A stretch of 64,000 nucleotides of DNA from Paenibacillus taiwanensis DSM 18679. GTDB lineage: Bacteria; Bacillota; Bacilli; Paenibacillales; Paenibacillaceae. The DNA lies in assembly GCF_000425125.1 (NCBI RefSeq), contig NZ_KE384306.1, forward strand, positions 1-64,000, given 5' to 3'. The notes under the pieces were generated by a model. That model was not told where the DNA came from and did no database searches. It saw only the letters and a program-made list of their open reading frames with translations. A program made the translations under genes and the position numbers. Positions 47,756 through 57,673 of the stretch are shown in pieces (within the stretch, counting starts at the first letter, position 1; each line of letters starts with the position of its first letter).

Positions 47756-49696
47756 GTGACATTAGCTCCTATTATAACTTCACATGACAAACAAAGAATG
47801 CTACATATACAATCAAATTCCAAACAACGAGTTCAGAGCATAGTAAAGTTTACGGAGAACGAACTGGATCTTGTATCTTCCATTGACCGTATATTGGAAG
47901 GTTCAGACCGCGATTTAATGCAGGAAAATGCAAATGTAGATGGGCGTTCTCCGATGGGAGTTATGGGGAAAATGGCAAGTGAAAGCTCGAGATGGTACGT
48001 CATGCAGCACCTTCTGAGTGATGAGACTAAAGAAGCGATCGCAGCAAATTTGTTGTATCCACATGACCTTGATTTTTATTCTACAGGTACAACAACGTGT
48101 TGTCAGGTGCCTTTAGGAAAGCTGCTTAAAGGTGGTTTTAACACGGGACATGGGCATATGCGGGAACCACAAGATATTAAGAGTGCTTTGGCACTGGCTT
48201 CTATTATATTGCAAGCTAATCAAAATCAGCAGCATGGAGGTCAAGCGTACCCGTTATTTGATTACGACCTTGCTCCATACATTACGCGAACACATGATAG
48301 ACATTTAAAATATTTAAGTACACTTCCGTTCCAAACGGGGTTTGACATTGATCAGGAGGCATGGAAATTAACGGAACGAGATACTTTCCAAGCATGTGAG
48401 GCATTTATCCATAATGCCAACTCGATGCATTCTCGCGGTGGTGGTCAGGTTCCATTTATTTCAATTAATTACGGGACGGATACTAGTCGCGCAGGCAGAA
48501 TGCTAGTAAGGCAACTTCTGTTGGCTACGCAAGCAGGATTAGGGAAAGGAGAAACCCCAATATTCCCGATTCAAATTTTTAAAGTAAAGTCGGGTGTTAA
48601 TTTTCAATCAGATGATCCGAACTATGATCTGTATGAACTTGCACTGGAAACGACGGCTCAGCGTTTATTTCCTAACTTTGCGTTTTTAGACGCACCGTTT
48701 AACGCTCAGTATCAGGATGGTACTCCCGAGAGCGAAGCTTGTTATATGGGATGCCGCACACGTGTGATGGGCAATGTAAATGGTCAAGAGACAGCTATCG
48801 GAAGAGGCAACCTTTCTTTTACCTCTATTAATCTTGTGCGGATAGCCTTGATGTCGAATAATGTCTCTGAATTTATGACTCACTTGGATGATTTAATTGA
48901 TATTGCTGAACGTCAACTGTTGGATCGTTTAAAGTACCAAGGTGAAAAGCTGGTACAGGATTTTACCTTCTTGATGCAACAAGGGGTGTGGCGAGGGAGT
49001 GAAAACCTTGCTCCACAGGACAAACTCCATGATGTATTAAAACAAGGGACGCTTAGCATTGGTTTTATCGGACTTGCTGAAGCCCTCGTTCAGTTAACGG
49101 GTTCACATCATGGCGAATCAGAGGATTCACGTCAGTTGGGTATGCGCATTGTTCGCCATATGCGTCAACGTATGGATGAAGCTATATTGCGTACGGGATA
49201 CAATTTCTCATTAATTGCCACACCTGCTGAAGGCCTGTCAGGCAAATTTACACGTAAGGACCGTCTGGATTACGGCTTGATTCCAGGAATTACAGATCGT
49301 GATTATTATACGAACTCGTTTCACGTTCCTGTTTATTATTCGATGAAGGCGTATGATAAGATCGCTATTGAAGGGCCTTTTCACGAGTTGTGTAATGCAG
49401 GACACATTACGTATGTGGAACTAGATGGAAGTGCGCGTGCAAATCCGAGAGCTTTAGATAAGCTGGTTCGGGCAATGGCTGAAAACGGCGTAGGGTACGG
49501 TTCAATCAACCACCCAATTGACCGCTGCCGATCTTGTGGTCATCAAGCCATCATTGAAACGGATTGTCCGGTATGTGGTGCACCGGATCACGATATTGAA
49601 CGTATACGACGTATTACAGGATATTTGGTTGGTGATATGAACAAATGGAACTCAGCTAAACGTGCCGAAGAATCGCAACGAGTGAAGCACAGATGA
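47756..49696 (+). CDS. nrdD: Anaerobic ribonucleoside-triphosphate reductase (class III)
   Basis: A glycyl-radical enzyme of about 646 residues that reduces NTPs to dNTPs without oxygen. Segments typical of NrdD: CCQVPLGKLLKGGFNTGHGHMREP (early active-site Cys), MHSRGGGQVPFISINYGTDTS, IGFIGLAEALVQLTG, a C-terminal zinc site CRSCGHQAIIETDCPVCGAPD, and the glycyl-radical region RITGYLVGDMNKW. The GTG at 47756, with AAAGGGTGG 8 bases upstream, avoids a 34-residue extension that would run through the promoter. The stop overlaps nrdG by 4 bases. Confidence 0.92.
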   Translation: MTLAPIITSHDKQRMLHIQSNSKQRVQSIVKFTENELDLVSSIDRILEGSDRDLMQENANVDGRSPMGVMGKMASESSRWYVMQHLLSDETKEAIAANLLYPHDLDFYSTGTTTCCQVPLGKLLKGGFNTGHGHMREPQDIKSALALASIILQANQNQQHGGQAYPLFDYDLAPYITRTHDRHLKYLSTLPFQTGFDIDQEAWKLTERDTFQACEAFIHNANSMHSRGGGQVPFISINYGTDTSRAGRMLVRQLLLATQAGLGKGETPIFPIQIFKVKSGVNFQSDDPNYDLYELALETTAQRLFPNFAFLDAPFNAQYQDGTPESEACYMGCRTRVMGNVNGQETAIGRGNLSFTSINLVRIALMSNNVSEFMTHLDDLIDIAERQLLDRLKYQGEKLVQDFTFLMQQGVWRGSENLAPQDKLHDVLKQGTLSIGFIGLAEALVQLTGSHHGESEDSRQLGMRIVRHMRQRMDEAILRTGYNFSLIATPAEGLSGKFTRKDRLDYGLIPGITDRDYYTNSFHVPVYYSMKAYDKIAIEGPFHELCNAGHITYVELDGSARANPRALDKLVRAMAENGVGYGSINHPIDRCRSCGHQAIIETDCPVCGAPDHDIERIRRITGYLVGDMNKWNSAKRAEESQRVKHR

Positions 49697-50175
49697 GCTT
49701 ATATGTGATGAATATTATTCATGACAGCGTGGTGGATGGAGACGGTTTGCGGTCTGTTGTTTTTTTTAGTGGCTGTCCCCACCAATGTCTAGGTTGTCAT
49801 AATCCTCAGTCCTGGGCTTTAATGGGTGGGACCCCGATGTCAGTAGATGAAATTGCAAATGAACTTCTTTCTAACCCTATAACAGATGTGACGTTATCTG
49901 GAGGCGAGCCGTTTGTGCAGGCGAAGGAAGTGAAGCTATTGGCGCGCAAGCTTCGTGCGGCAGGTAAGCATATTTGGGCATATACAGGGTATACCATTGA
50001 ACAGTTGCAAGGCGCAAGTCGTGATAAGATCGAATTGCTACGAGAAATTGATGTGCTTGTAGATGGTCCGTTCGAATTAGATAAAAAACGAGCAGGGCTT
50101 ATGTATAGAGGTAGTGCAAACCAACGCATCTGGCAATTGAAGAATGGGGAACCAATCGGGTTAATTTTTCCCTAG
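49693..50175 (+). CDS. nrdG: Anaerobic ribonucleotide reductase activating protein
   Basis: A 160-residue radical SAM activase that installs the glycyl radical on NrdD. The cluster motif is FFSGCPHQCLGCHNPQSW (CxxxCxxC), followed by DVTLSGGEPFVQ and IWAYTGYTIEQL. Size and ends are typical. ATG overlaps the nrdD stop (ATGA), so the pair is co-translated and under the same NrdR-type control. Confidence 0.95.
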   Translation: MSLYVMNIIHDSVVDGDGLRSVVFFSGCPHQCLGCHNPQSWALMGGTPMSVDEIANELLSNPITDVTLSGGEPFVQAKEVKLLARKLRAAGKHIWAYTGYTIEQLQGASRDKIELLREIDVLVDGPFELDKKRAGLMYRGSANQRIWQLKNGEPIGLIFP

Positions 50176-50227
50176 TCTACATATACTCTACTGTATGAGC
50201 ATGTCCGAAGCGGGGTGTGAAGGCGCA

Positions 50228-51298
50228 GTGGAGCGATTATGGAAAAATAAATTGTTTGTCAGCGGTATATACGTGCTGCTTGGTCTTATCATTTTATATA
50301 TGCTCTATTTGTTAAGACCAATGATCGGGGAAGTTTATGACTTTCTGAAGGCGATACTTGCGCCTTTCTTTTTGGCGATGATTATAGCGTATGTGCTAAA
50401 CCCAGTGGTTACACTGTTAAACGAGCGCAAAGTGCCACGTACGATGGCTGTACTGCTTATATATGCGGTGTTTATTATTTCAGTGACCGTTATACTTATG
50501 AATGTTATACCGATGTTGTTGAAGCAATTGGAAGAATTAAATACCCAAATGCCTCATATTAACGCCAAAGCAGAAAATTTAATGAACGGCTTAAATCGTT
50601 CATCGCTGCTTCCACCGTCCGTGCGTTCGGGAGTTAACACATGGATGTACGCTCTGGAGGAAAGGTTGGCTAAGGGTATATCTGAATTTATGGACAACAT
50701 TGGCGCTACACTAAACATGCTTTTTATAGCCCTAATTGTTCCATTCCTGATTTTTTATATATTAAAAGATTTTGATGTGTTTGAACGGACTGTGATTGCG
50801 TATGTGCCTAAAAGTCATCGGAAGCATATGGTTATGATGTTTAAGGACATTGATACAGCGCTTGGAAACTATATACGAGGACAATTTATCGTATGTGTTA
50901 TTATTGGGGTGTTGGCATATATCGGTTATTTGATTATTGGAATGCCGTACGCTTTGCTGTTGGCGCTGTTTGTTGCGGTATTTAACATTATTCCATATTT
51001 AGGGCCATATTTTGGTGCTGCTCCAGCGTTAATTGCGGCATCTACAATATCAATCAAGATGATGATTATGGTTGCTGTTGTAAACACCATATGCCAAATC
51101 CTCGAGGGAAATATCATTTCACCACAGGTTGTTGGTCGTACACTGCATATGCATCCACTGGCCATCATATTTGCTTTGCTGGTGGGGGGGGAAGTAGCGG
51201 GAGTAGCAGGTTTAATATTGGCAGTTCCGTTCTTTGCGGCTATGAAGGTAGTACTGCAACATGTGTTTACTTATTATGTGAGGCGAAAAACTACTTAA
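50228..51298 (+). CDS. AI-2E family transporter (YrrI-like)
   Basis: A permease of about 356 residues and 7-8 helices. Family marks: FFLAMIIAYVLNPVVTLL near the start, IVPFLIFYILKDFD, and VAVFNIIPYLGPYFGAAPALI with NIISPQVVGRTLHMHPLAIIFALLVGGEV. Members range from autoinducer-2 exporters to Na+/H+ antiporters and lipid-linked transport, so substrate is open. B. subtilis yrrI precedes alaS likewise. The GTG at 50228 follows GAAGG; an ATG at 50195 has no visible ribosome site. Confidence 0.8.
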   Translation: MERLWKNKLFVSGIYVLLGLIILYMLYLLRPMIGEVYDFLKAILAPFFLAMIIAYVLNPVVTLLNERKVPRTMAVLLIYAVFIISVTVILMNVIPMLLKQLEELNTQMPHINAKAENLMNGLNRSSLLPPSVRSGVNTWMYALEERLAKGISEFMDNIGATLNMLFIALIVPFLIFYILKDFDVFERTVIAYVPKSHRKHMVMMFKDIDTALGNYIRGQFIVCVIIGVLAYIGYLIIGMPYALLLALFVAVFNIIPYLGPYFGAAPALIAASTISIKMMIMVAVVNTICQILEGNIISPQVVGRTLHMHPLAIIFALLVGGEVAGVAGLILAVPFFAAMKVVLQHVFTYYVRRKTT

Positions 51299-51314
51299 AG
51301 TTCATTTCATTGAT

Positions 51315-51350
51315 GAAGAAGCTCCAATTATGATGGGGGCTTCTTTTTTT
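51315..51350 (+). terminator. Terminator after the AI-2E-family gene
   Basis: GAAGC(T)CC...GGGGGCTTC stem followed by TTTTTTT. Confidence 0.8.
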
Positions 51351-52236
51351 GTGGTTATGGTGATCTTTATAAAGGGAGTAAGTTATATTTGAGAGCCTAG
51401 TTACTGGTTTTGAACTTCTTTGATTTTCTCCCATGGTAAAGTATGTGCCGTTTCGTGATCTTAGTTCCACTATCCCTTTTGCTCAGGAGATGAATATGAT
51501 GGCCGTCTATCACGTGAGTGAATATCTCAGACATGTAGACGTAGAAATATAGATAAATACAAACATAAATTCGCATAGAGGCACAACCACATAAACACAC
51601 AACCATACAAACGTAAAATCGTAAAATCAGCACACATAAAAAAGCTAAGACAGTGCTGTAAATGACGTTTTTTACAACCAATGCAAATAATACTGTGCCA
51701 AGTAAACTGAGCAAACATAACCGAACCACCAAAGCGGAATTAACAAAAATAAATTAACAGACTGACCAGTCGGAACTGACCTAATAAAACTAATCCACCA
51801 TCAATGCCCCGCTTTACAAATAGAAACTATCTACCATAGTTGATTAAATAGGAATGAATAAGCGGATATGAATAAACAGAGCAACCCCATCCATCATAGC
51901 TGAACAAATGTAACCGGATCGCCAGAGCTGATCAGAAAGCATTGCACATACAAAACTGAGCAAACAAAACAGAGCAAACAAAACAGAGCAAACAAAACAG
52001 CATCAAAAAGACGGGACAGACAAACTGAACATACAAAATGGACTGACAAAATTTAAAGAATATTACAGGATTGGCAGATTTGATCCATCATAAGCGAATT
52101 AATTTACTCAAAAGACCAAGCGACAGGCACTTCATAGTGGCTCATAAAATGAAAATAACCGAGAAAATATATTTAACGCCAAAACTAAATAAGTCATTTC
52201 GTTCGAGCTAGATGCATGTTGAAGTGAAGTGTTGAC
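51351..52236. other. Gene-poor A/C-rich region with short repeats
   Basis: No ORF here has a believable ribosome site or protein composition. The + strand is rich in A and C and poor in G. It contains a 14-bp tandem repeat and a diverged 38-bp repeat pair (51709-51747 and 51902-51938). The region separates the AI-2E-family terminator from the 3' end of the transposase-like gene. Confidence 0.6.
51951..52001 (+). repeat. 14-bp tandem repeat, about 3.6 copies
   Basis: Unit CAAAACAGAGCAAA: 51951-51964 (with one change), 51965-51978, 51979-51992, and a partial copy at 51993-52001. Confidence 0.9.
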
Positions 52237-53094
52237 TTAACAAATTTGGCAACAGAGCATGGAAAGATGTCTCCAGGTGGATATATGATGCGCTTCTAAG
52301 TTCAAACGATAGCAATACTCATCTAGGTACATTTGTAGATGTAATGCACCAACACCATGAAAAGTATTGTTTAGCCATGTTGACATGTGCTTAGCTAAAT
52401 TCTGTATAGGGACAGCTTGAGTACGCTGATGATAAGAAGTTAACGGAATAAAGCGAATCTTGTTGGCGGAAGAATGCTGCGTGTCGAACTGCTCATAAGC
52501 AATAGGGGATAATCGTCTCCCCGTAATCAATTCGCGACAAACTAACTTCATTTTGACCATAGTATTACTATTCCGCTCTAATGGATGACTGACAGCAGTA
52601 ATGAAGGGATGTTGTTTGGAGGATATGGCGGTGCTGGCTACATGCCGATGTGATTGACCATACAAAGTAAATGCAGCATCTATATGCCCGTTCAGTGTAT
52701 GTTGGGTGTCATGTTGGGAAATTACACGTCTAATCTTGTGTAGCATAGACCATGCGGTCTTGTAAGTCACGTGAAGGAGTGAACTTAACTCCACAGCATT
52801 AACACCTTTATCGCTGCGAGAAACGAACCAGATAGCAGTAAACCACTTGCGCAGTGTTGTTCTGCTCCGCTCCATCACTGTTGAAACGGTGAGAGAAGTC
52901 TGATGTGAGCAAGATTGACATTCATATAGAGGGATTCGGCGGGAGGCAATAGTATAACAATCTGTGTGTTGGCACCGTGGACAACTATAACCATCAGGCC
53001 ACTTCTGATGAAATAAGTACTGAATGCAAGCATCTTCACTATGAAAGTGCTGCAGGAAATGTTCAAGTGAAGCATATGTATGGAGTGCCTTCAA
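52237..53094 (-). CDS. IS1595-type transposase-like protein, possibly degenerate or domesticated
   Basis: A 285-residue protein. The N-terminal zinc ribbon has cysteines at 38, 41, 59 and 62 (CPRC, CQSC), then an HTH-like segment typical of the ISXO2/IS1595 group (SRTTLRKWFTAIWFVSRSDKG, VTYKTAWSMLHKIRR). The catalytic part is poor: D139 in GHIDAAF lacks the usual following Glu, no TDG-type middle Asp is visible, and only the end YLDEYCYRLN (E259) is family-like. Start is TTG with AAGGAGG 10 bases upstream. No terminal inverted repeats or target duplications are visible. The promoter carries two LexA-type boxes. Confidence 0.8.
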   Translation of the reverse strand: MKALHTYASLEHFLQHFHSEDACIQYLFHQKWPDGYSCPRCQHTDCYTIASRRIPLYECQSCSHQTSLTVSTVMERSRTTLRKWFTAIWFVSRSDKGVNAVELSSLLHVTYKTAWSMLHKIRRVISQHDTQHTLNGHIDAAFTLYGQSHRHVASTAISSKQHPFITAVSHPLERNSNTMVKMKLVCRELITGRRLSPIAYEQFDTQHSSANKIRFIPLTSYHQRTQAVPIQNLAKHMSTWLNNTFHGVGALHLQMYLDEYCYRLNLEAHHISTWRHLSMLCCQIC

Positions 53095-53134
53095 CTGAAT
53101 GTCGCCTCCTTGCGTGACATAACAACAATCATGA

Positions 53135-53185
53135 GAATGTATGTTCCTACTAATGAATTATACAGAACATACGTTCTTTTGTCTA
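53135..53185 (-). promoter_or_regulatory. SOS-type promoter of the transposase-like gene
   Basis: On the minus strand: TAGACA (53185-53180), exactly 17 bp, TATAAT (53162-53157). The spacer contains the palindrome GAACGTATGTTC (53165-53176), and a second box GAACATACATTC (53135-53146) lies 30 bp away, centre to centre, just past the expected start site. Both fit the Bacillus LexA box (GAACRNRYGTTY; one mismatch in the second). Confidence 0.75.
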
Positions 53186-53628
53186 GTGAAACGTTAGAAT
53201 GTGCATACCTAAGATGTCTCACTAAACTATTTGCATAACAAGGAATGTTTGGTGATCGAACGATTCTTATTTAGTCAGTTTTATAAATTTGAATAAACGG
53301 ATCGTGCGTAACAGGATTTGTGAGTTCATGTAAACGGATTGTGTTCGTATCGAATCTATTTGGATGTTCTGAGTTATTGGGATAGTGTTGCTAAGGAAGA
53401 TTAAAGAGAACAGCTACTTATAGCTGCTTTAAAGCTAAAATGGCTTATATGGCTGTAAAGAAGGATTGAATCACACCTATATAAAGACCATGCAACGACA
53501 TGTATACATAAAGCTAAAAACATGGACACATCGATGGAAACCGTGCAGATCCAATACTTGACCTTTACGCAGTGTAAATCTTTATGCTTATTATGTTCTA
53601 ACCATAAGGATGATGAGGAGGCAATGAA
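53186..53628. other. Intergenic region without a recognisable gene
   Basis: AT-rich spacer between the divergent transposase-like and methyltransferase genes. A small CAGCTA/TAGCTG hairpin lies at 53409-53424. No convincing ORF or sigma-A promoter for the methyltransferase was found. Confidence 0.5.
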
Positions 53629-54327
53629 GTGGCAGAGCATGATTATATTTACAAGTTTGATGCAGCTCAATATGACCTTATGATTTCTAAACAGCCCGAG
53701 GTGGGTTCAGTTATCCGCGAAATTAGATCATTTGCAGGTCTTGATGTGATTGATGTAGGGGCAGGTACAGGCCGATTAACGACGGTGATGGCCCCTGAAG
53801 CAAAGACTATTGTAGCACTTGATGCCTCTGAAGCCATGCTACAGATTACTTCATCTAAGTTGTGCAGACTAGAATTGACCAACTGGCGTATAGTTCAATC
53901 AGATTATGTATCGATGCCGCTTGAGGATGATAGTGCAGATCTTATTGTAGCAGGCTGGAGCTTATGTTATATAGCAAACTCCAACTGTCAAAAGAGTTGT
54001 TGGGAGGAGAAATTACAGCAGGTTATGGAGGAATTGCGTCGTGTTGTGCGTCCAGGGGGTACTATCATCATTATGGAAACGATGGGAACAGGAACTGAAG
54101 TTCCTTCTCCGCCTACATTTTTGAGCGCTTATTATGAGCAGTTAGTAGAGAAGTATGGTTTCTTTCATAAATGGATACGATTAGATTATACGTTTGAAAG
54201 CACGGAGCAAGCAGAGCGGCTAGCACGATGGTTTTTTGGAGATGCAACGGCAGATGAGATCTTGCGGAAACAAATAAAACAGGTACCGGAATGTGCGGGT
54301 ATTTGGTGGTTGAACCTGCCTGTGTAA
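53629..54327 (+). CDS. Class I SAM-dependent methyltransferase
   Basis: A 232-residue soluble methyltransferase with the Rossmann motif I VIDVGAGTGRLTTVM at about residue 45, motif II acid in IVALDASEAML, and a post-II segment LRRVVRPGGTIIIMETMG. Nearest type is Methyltransf_11/25; substrate not inferable. GTG start at 53629 with GAGGAGG 7 bases upstream; an ATG at 53624 is out of frame. Lies between the transposase-like gene and the alaS T-box. Confidence 0.8.
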   Translation: MAEHDYIYKFDAAQYDLMISKQPEVGSVIREIRSFAGLDVIDVGAGTGRLTTVMAPEAKTIVALDASEAMLQITSSKLCRLELTNWRIVQSDYVSMPLEDDSADLIVAGWSLCYIANSNCQKSCWEEKLQQVMEELRRVVRPGGTIIIMETMGTGTEVPSPPTFLSAYYEQLVEKYGFFHKWIRLDYTFESTEQAERLARWFFGDATADEILRKQIKQVPECAGIWWLNLPV

Positions 54328-54424
54328 CACGGCTTCTTATTTTGTAAAATAGATGTCTAATGTAATGGCTTACATATGTTCAGAACGATAGGCTTTGAAA
54401 GTATGGAATAAGTAAACAGAATAT

Positions 54425-54454
54425 TTGACAAGCTAACATGATTGGATATACTAT
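54425..54454 (+). promoter_or_regulatory. Sigma-A promoter of the alaS T-box transcript
   Basis: TTGACA (54425-54430) followed by TATACT at 54447-54452 (16-bp spacer) or TACTAT at 54449-54454 (18-bp spacer). Confidence 0.7.
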
Positions 54455-54479
54455 TATTTTGAATACAACATGCAAAATC

Positions 54480-54834
54480 GTTGAAGAAACCGAGTAGGCA
54501 GCAGCCCTGACATCAGAGAGGGGATTCCTAAGCAGTAATACGTATTCATACGTATGTAGGCGTGCGAGTAAGTGGAACGTCATCAACTGCCAGGCTGAGA
54601 GAATCCTTGCCATGAAGAGCAGCCGAAGGCTAGTTTCGGAGAGTGAATGGACTTCACCGGGTCGTTCCGTTATTAACGCTGAGGCGATCGCTCATTATTC
54701 TCCAGTCGGATTCGATCTGGAGACCCTACTGCAATGACAGGAGGAGACACACCATTTATGGTGAGTCACAGCGATAACCAGGGTGGTACCGCGATTACAC
54801 ATCGTCCCTGTATATACAGGGGCGTTTTTTATTT
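54480..54834 (+). promoter_or_regulatory. T-box riboswitch controlling alaS
   Basis: Stem I begins near GAAGAAACCGAGTA; the AG-box is CAGAGAGGGG at 54513; the T-box antiterminator core AACCAGGGTGGTACCGCG is at 54776-54793; the terminator CGTCCCTGTAT/ATACAGGGGCG plus TTTTTT is at 54803-54830. UGGU in the antiterminator matches a tRNA with A73, as tRNA-Ala has. The specifier is probably GCC in ACTGCCAGG near 54587-54592, which I infer from the alaS gene downstream. Confidence 0.9.
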
Positions 54835-54859
54835 TTTGCTCACATAGGAGGAATTCCAA

Positions 54860-57490
54860 ATGAAAGCTAGTGAAATTCGTGCTAAATGGTTAGCGTTTTT
54901 TGAAGGCAAGGGGCATCATGTTGAACCAAGCGCGTCGCTTGTTCCCCATAATGATCCTTCCTTGCTCTGGATTAATGCCGGAATGGCTCCGTTGAAGCCT
55001 TATTTTGACGGACGTGTTAAGCCTGACAATCCTCGGATTGCGAATTCACAGAAGTGCATCCGTACCAATGATATCGAAAATGTAGGCAAGACAAGACGTC
55101 ACCATACATTTTTCGAGATGCTAGGTAACTTCTCGATCGGTGATTATTTTAAAGAAGAAGTGATTACTTGGGCATGGGAGTTTTTGACGAGCAAAGAATG
55201 GATCGGCTTTGATCCAAGTTTGTTGTATGTTACTGTACATCCTGATGATGAAGAAGCATACCGTCTATGGAATGAGAAGATTGGCGTACCTGCTGATCAT
55301 ATCGTAAAAACAGAGGACAATTTCTGGGATATCGGTGAAGGGCCATGTGGACCTTGTACAGAGATTTTCTATGATCGTGGAGAATCGTATGGTGACCCTA
55401 ACGATCCTGAAAATTATCCAAGTGGAGAAAACGAACGTTATTTGGAAGTGTGGAACTTAGTATTTTCACAATATAATCATAATAAAGATGGAAGTTACAC
55501 ACCACTTCCGAACAAAAATATTGATACAGGTGCGGGCTTAGAACGTTTTGCCTCCATTTTGCAAAATGTAGAGTCAAACTTCGATACGGATCTTTTTATG
55601 CCGATTATTGAAGAAACGAGCCGAATTGCGGGTATCGCATACAAGTCAAATCCGGAATTGGACGTTGCCTTTAAGGTTATTTCGGATCATGTTCGTACGG
55701 TTGCATTTGCAGTAGGCGATGGCGTACTGCCGTCTAATGAAGGTCGTGGTTATGTTATTCGTCGCTTACTTCGCCGCGCAGTACGCTACGGTAAAATGCT
55801 AGGTATTGAACGCCCATTTATGGTAGAACTCGTCAAAACGGTAGGCGATGTGATGGGTGTGTACTACCCGGAAGTCGTTGAAAAACGTGAATTTATCGAG
55901 AAAGTAATTAAAAACGAAGAAGAACGTTTTCATGAGACGTTAACAGATGGGTTGTCGATTTTGTCCGAGATGGCAGCGGCAGCGAATAAGGAAGGTCGCT
56001 CCCAAATTAGCGGACCAGAAGCGTTTAAGTTGTACGATACGTACGGTTTCCCGCTTGATCTGACAGAAGATTATGCAAGTGAGCATGGTCTAACTGTGGA
56101 TCGCGAGGGTTTTGACGCTTCGATGCAGGAGCAGCGTGATCGCGCTCGCGCGGCTCGTCAAGAGTCGGAGAGCATGAAAGTACAAGGCGGCCCGTTGGCA
56201 GAATTTACGACTAAAAGTGAGTTTGTTGGATACAATGAATTGGTAACCAACGCCCATGTATTGGCGCTTATTTTGGATGATGAGCTTGTTGAGGAAGCTG
56301 TTGCTGGAACAACGGTTCAAGTCATTTTAGATCGCACTCCTTTTTATGCGGAAAGCGGCGGTCAAGTAAGTGACAATGGTACACTAACAGCGTCAGATTT
56401 GCAGGCGGTTGTGACTGGTGTGAAAAAAGCACCTCATGGGCAGCATGTTCACATTGTTAAAGTAGAAGCTGGAACACTTCGTTCGGGCAGCATGCTTGAG
56501 GCTGCTGTTAATCGTTCTGAACGCGAGGAACTTATCAAGAACCATACAGCAACCCATTTGCTGCATCGTGCGTTAAAAGACGTGCTGGGAGAGCATGTCA
56601 ACCAAGCGGGCTCTCTGGTGGAGTCTGAGCGCTTGCGCTTTGACTTTACACAGCTTGGCAGCATACAGCCAGAAGAACTGGCAGATATTGAACGCCGCGT
56701 AAATGAACAGATCTGGAAAGGTACGCCTGTCGTTATTGAGCAAAAGTCTATCGACGATGCTAAGGCGATGGGGGCGATGGCTCTCTTCGGTGAAAAATAC
56801 GGCGATGTGGTGCGTGTCGTACAAGTGGGAGGATACAGCATTGAGCTTTGTGGTGGATGTCATGTGTCTAACACTTCCGAAATTGGATTGTTTAAATTGG
56901 TTAGCGAAAGCGGAATTGGTTCTGGCGTAAGAAGAATTGAAGCCGTAACCGGTCGTCATGCGTATGAATATATGGAGCAGCAATTAGATGTGCTCAAACA
57001 AGCGGCAGCATTGTTAAAGTCCAACATCAACGATGTACCTAAACGTGTGGAAGCGATGTTCACACGCGAGAAAGAATTAGCACGTGAGAATGAATCTTTG
57101 AATGCCAAGTTGTCCAGCATTGAAGCAGGTCAATTGACAGATCAGATTCGAACTGTTGCAGGTGTATCTGTATTAACAGCAGCTGTTAATGCGAATAGCA
57201 TGGACGCGCTGCGGACAACTGCAGATGAATTAAAGTCTAAGCTTCCTAATTCAATTGTGGTATTAGGTGCGGCTCATGAAGACAAAGTTAACTTTGTAGT
57301 ATCTGTAGCGCCTGAGCTAGTGAAGCAAGGATTCCATGCTGGTAAAATGATTAAAGAGATTGCCGCAGTCGCTGGCGGAGGCGGGGGCGGACGACCGGAT
57401 ATGGCACAAGCTGGGGGCAAAAATGCAGATAAGCTGCAGGATGCATTAGCGCTCGTTGAACAGCTTGTCAGCAGCCAAGCGGGCGTTTAA
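54860..57490 (+). CDS. alaS: Alanyl-tRNA synthetase
   Basis: An 876-residue class II synthetase. Catalytic domain starts [20 protein letters not shown] with [13 protein letters not shown] and [16 protein letters not shown]; editing domain with [12 protein letters not shown] (HxxxH) and [14 protein letters not shown] (zinc Cys/His); a coiled-coil segment and the glycine-rich C-Ala domain ([19 protein letters not shown]). Length is typical. AGGAGG precedes the ATG, 26 bases after the T-box terminator. Confidence 0.97.
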   Translation: MKASEIRAKWLAFFEGKGHHVEPSASLVPHNDPSLLWINAGMAPLKPYFDGRVKPDNPRIANSQKCIRTNDIENVGKTRRHHTFFEMLGNFSIGDYFKEEVITWAWEFLTSKEWIGFDPSLLYVTVHPDDEEAYRLWNEKIGVPADHIVKTEDNFWDIGEGPCGPCTEIFYDRGESYGDPNDPENYPSGENERYLEVWNLVFSQYNHNKDGSYTPLPNKNIDTGAGLERFASILQNVESNFDTDLFMPIIEETSRIAGIAYKSNPELDVAFKVISDHVRTVAFAVGDGVLPSNEGRGYVIRRLLRRAVRYGKMLGIERPFMVELVKTVGDVMGVYYPEVVEKREFIEKVIKNEEERFHETLTDGLSILSEMAAAANKEGRSQISGPEAFKLYDTYGFPLDLTEDYASEHGLTVDREGFDASMQEQRDRARAARQESESMKVQGGPLAEFTTKSEFVGYNELVTNAHVLALILDDELVEEAVAGTTVQVILDRTPFYAESGGQVSDNGTLTASDLQAVVTGVKKAPHGQHVHIVKVEAGTLRSGSMLEAAVNRSEREELIKNHTATHLLHRALKDVLGEHVNQAGSLVESERLRFDFTQLGSIQPEELADIERRVNEQIWKGTPVVIEQKSIDDAKAMGAMALFGEKYGDVVRVVQVGGYSIELCGGCHVSNTSEIGLFKLVSESGIGSGVRRIEAVTGRHAYEYMEQQLDVLKQAAALLKSNINDVPKRVEAMFTREKELARENESLNAKLSSIEAGQLTDQIRTVAGVSVLTAAVNANSMDALRTTADELKSKLPNSIVVLGAAHEDKVNFVVSVAPELVKQGFHAGKMIKEIAAVAGGGGGGRPDMAQAGGKNADKLQDALALVEQLVSSQAGV

Positions 57491-57673
57491 GTCTGAAGTT
57501 GATTACTTGAGCTTGCGTGAATGGACTATGCCTGACATTCTGCAATGGATGCAGGTGTAGTTCAGGTTTCATCAATTTGCCACAAACTGTTTTTAAAGAA
57601 TCAAGGTTTAGATGGAATATTTTCTTGTTTATTGGGGTATGTGTTATGATAAGAGTAAAGCGAGGTGTCGACG

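Noticed and set aside
51397-51732. 111-codon minus-strand ORF, hydrophobic and Cys/Tyr/Val-rich
   Set aside because: TTG start without a ribosome site; the composition comes from a T/G-rich repetitive stretch on that strand.
51951-52001. CRISPR array
   Set aside because: Units are directly adjacent 14-mers with no unique spacers and no cas genes.
52200-53250. Complete insertion sequence around the transposase-like gene
   Set aside because: No terminal inverted repeats or target-site duplication could be found by eye at either side.
53401-53670. 89-codon minus-strand ORF
   Set aside because: Starts inside the methyltransferase gene, has no ribosome site and no recognisable pattern.
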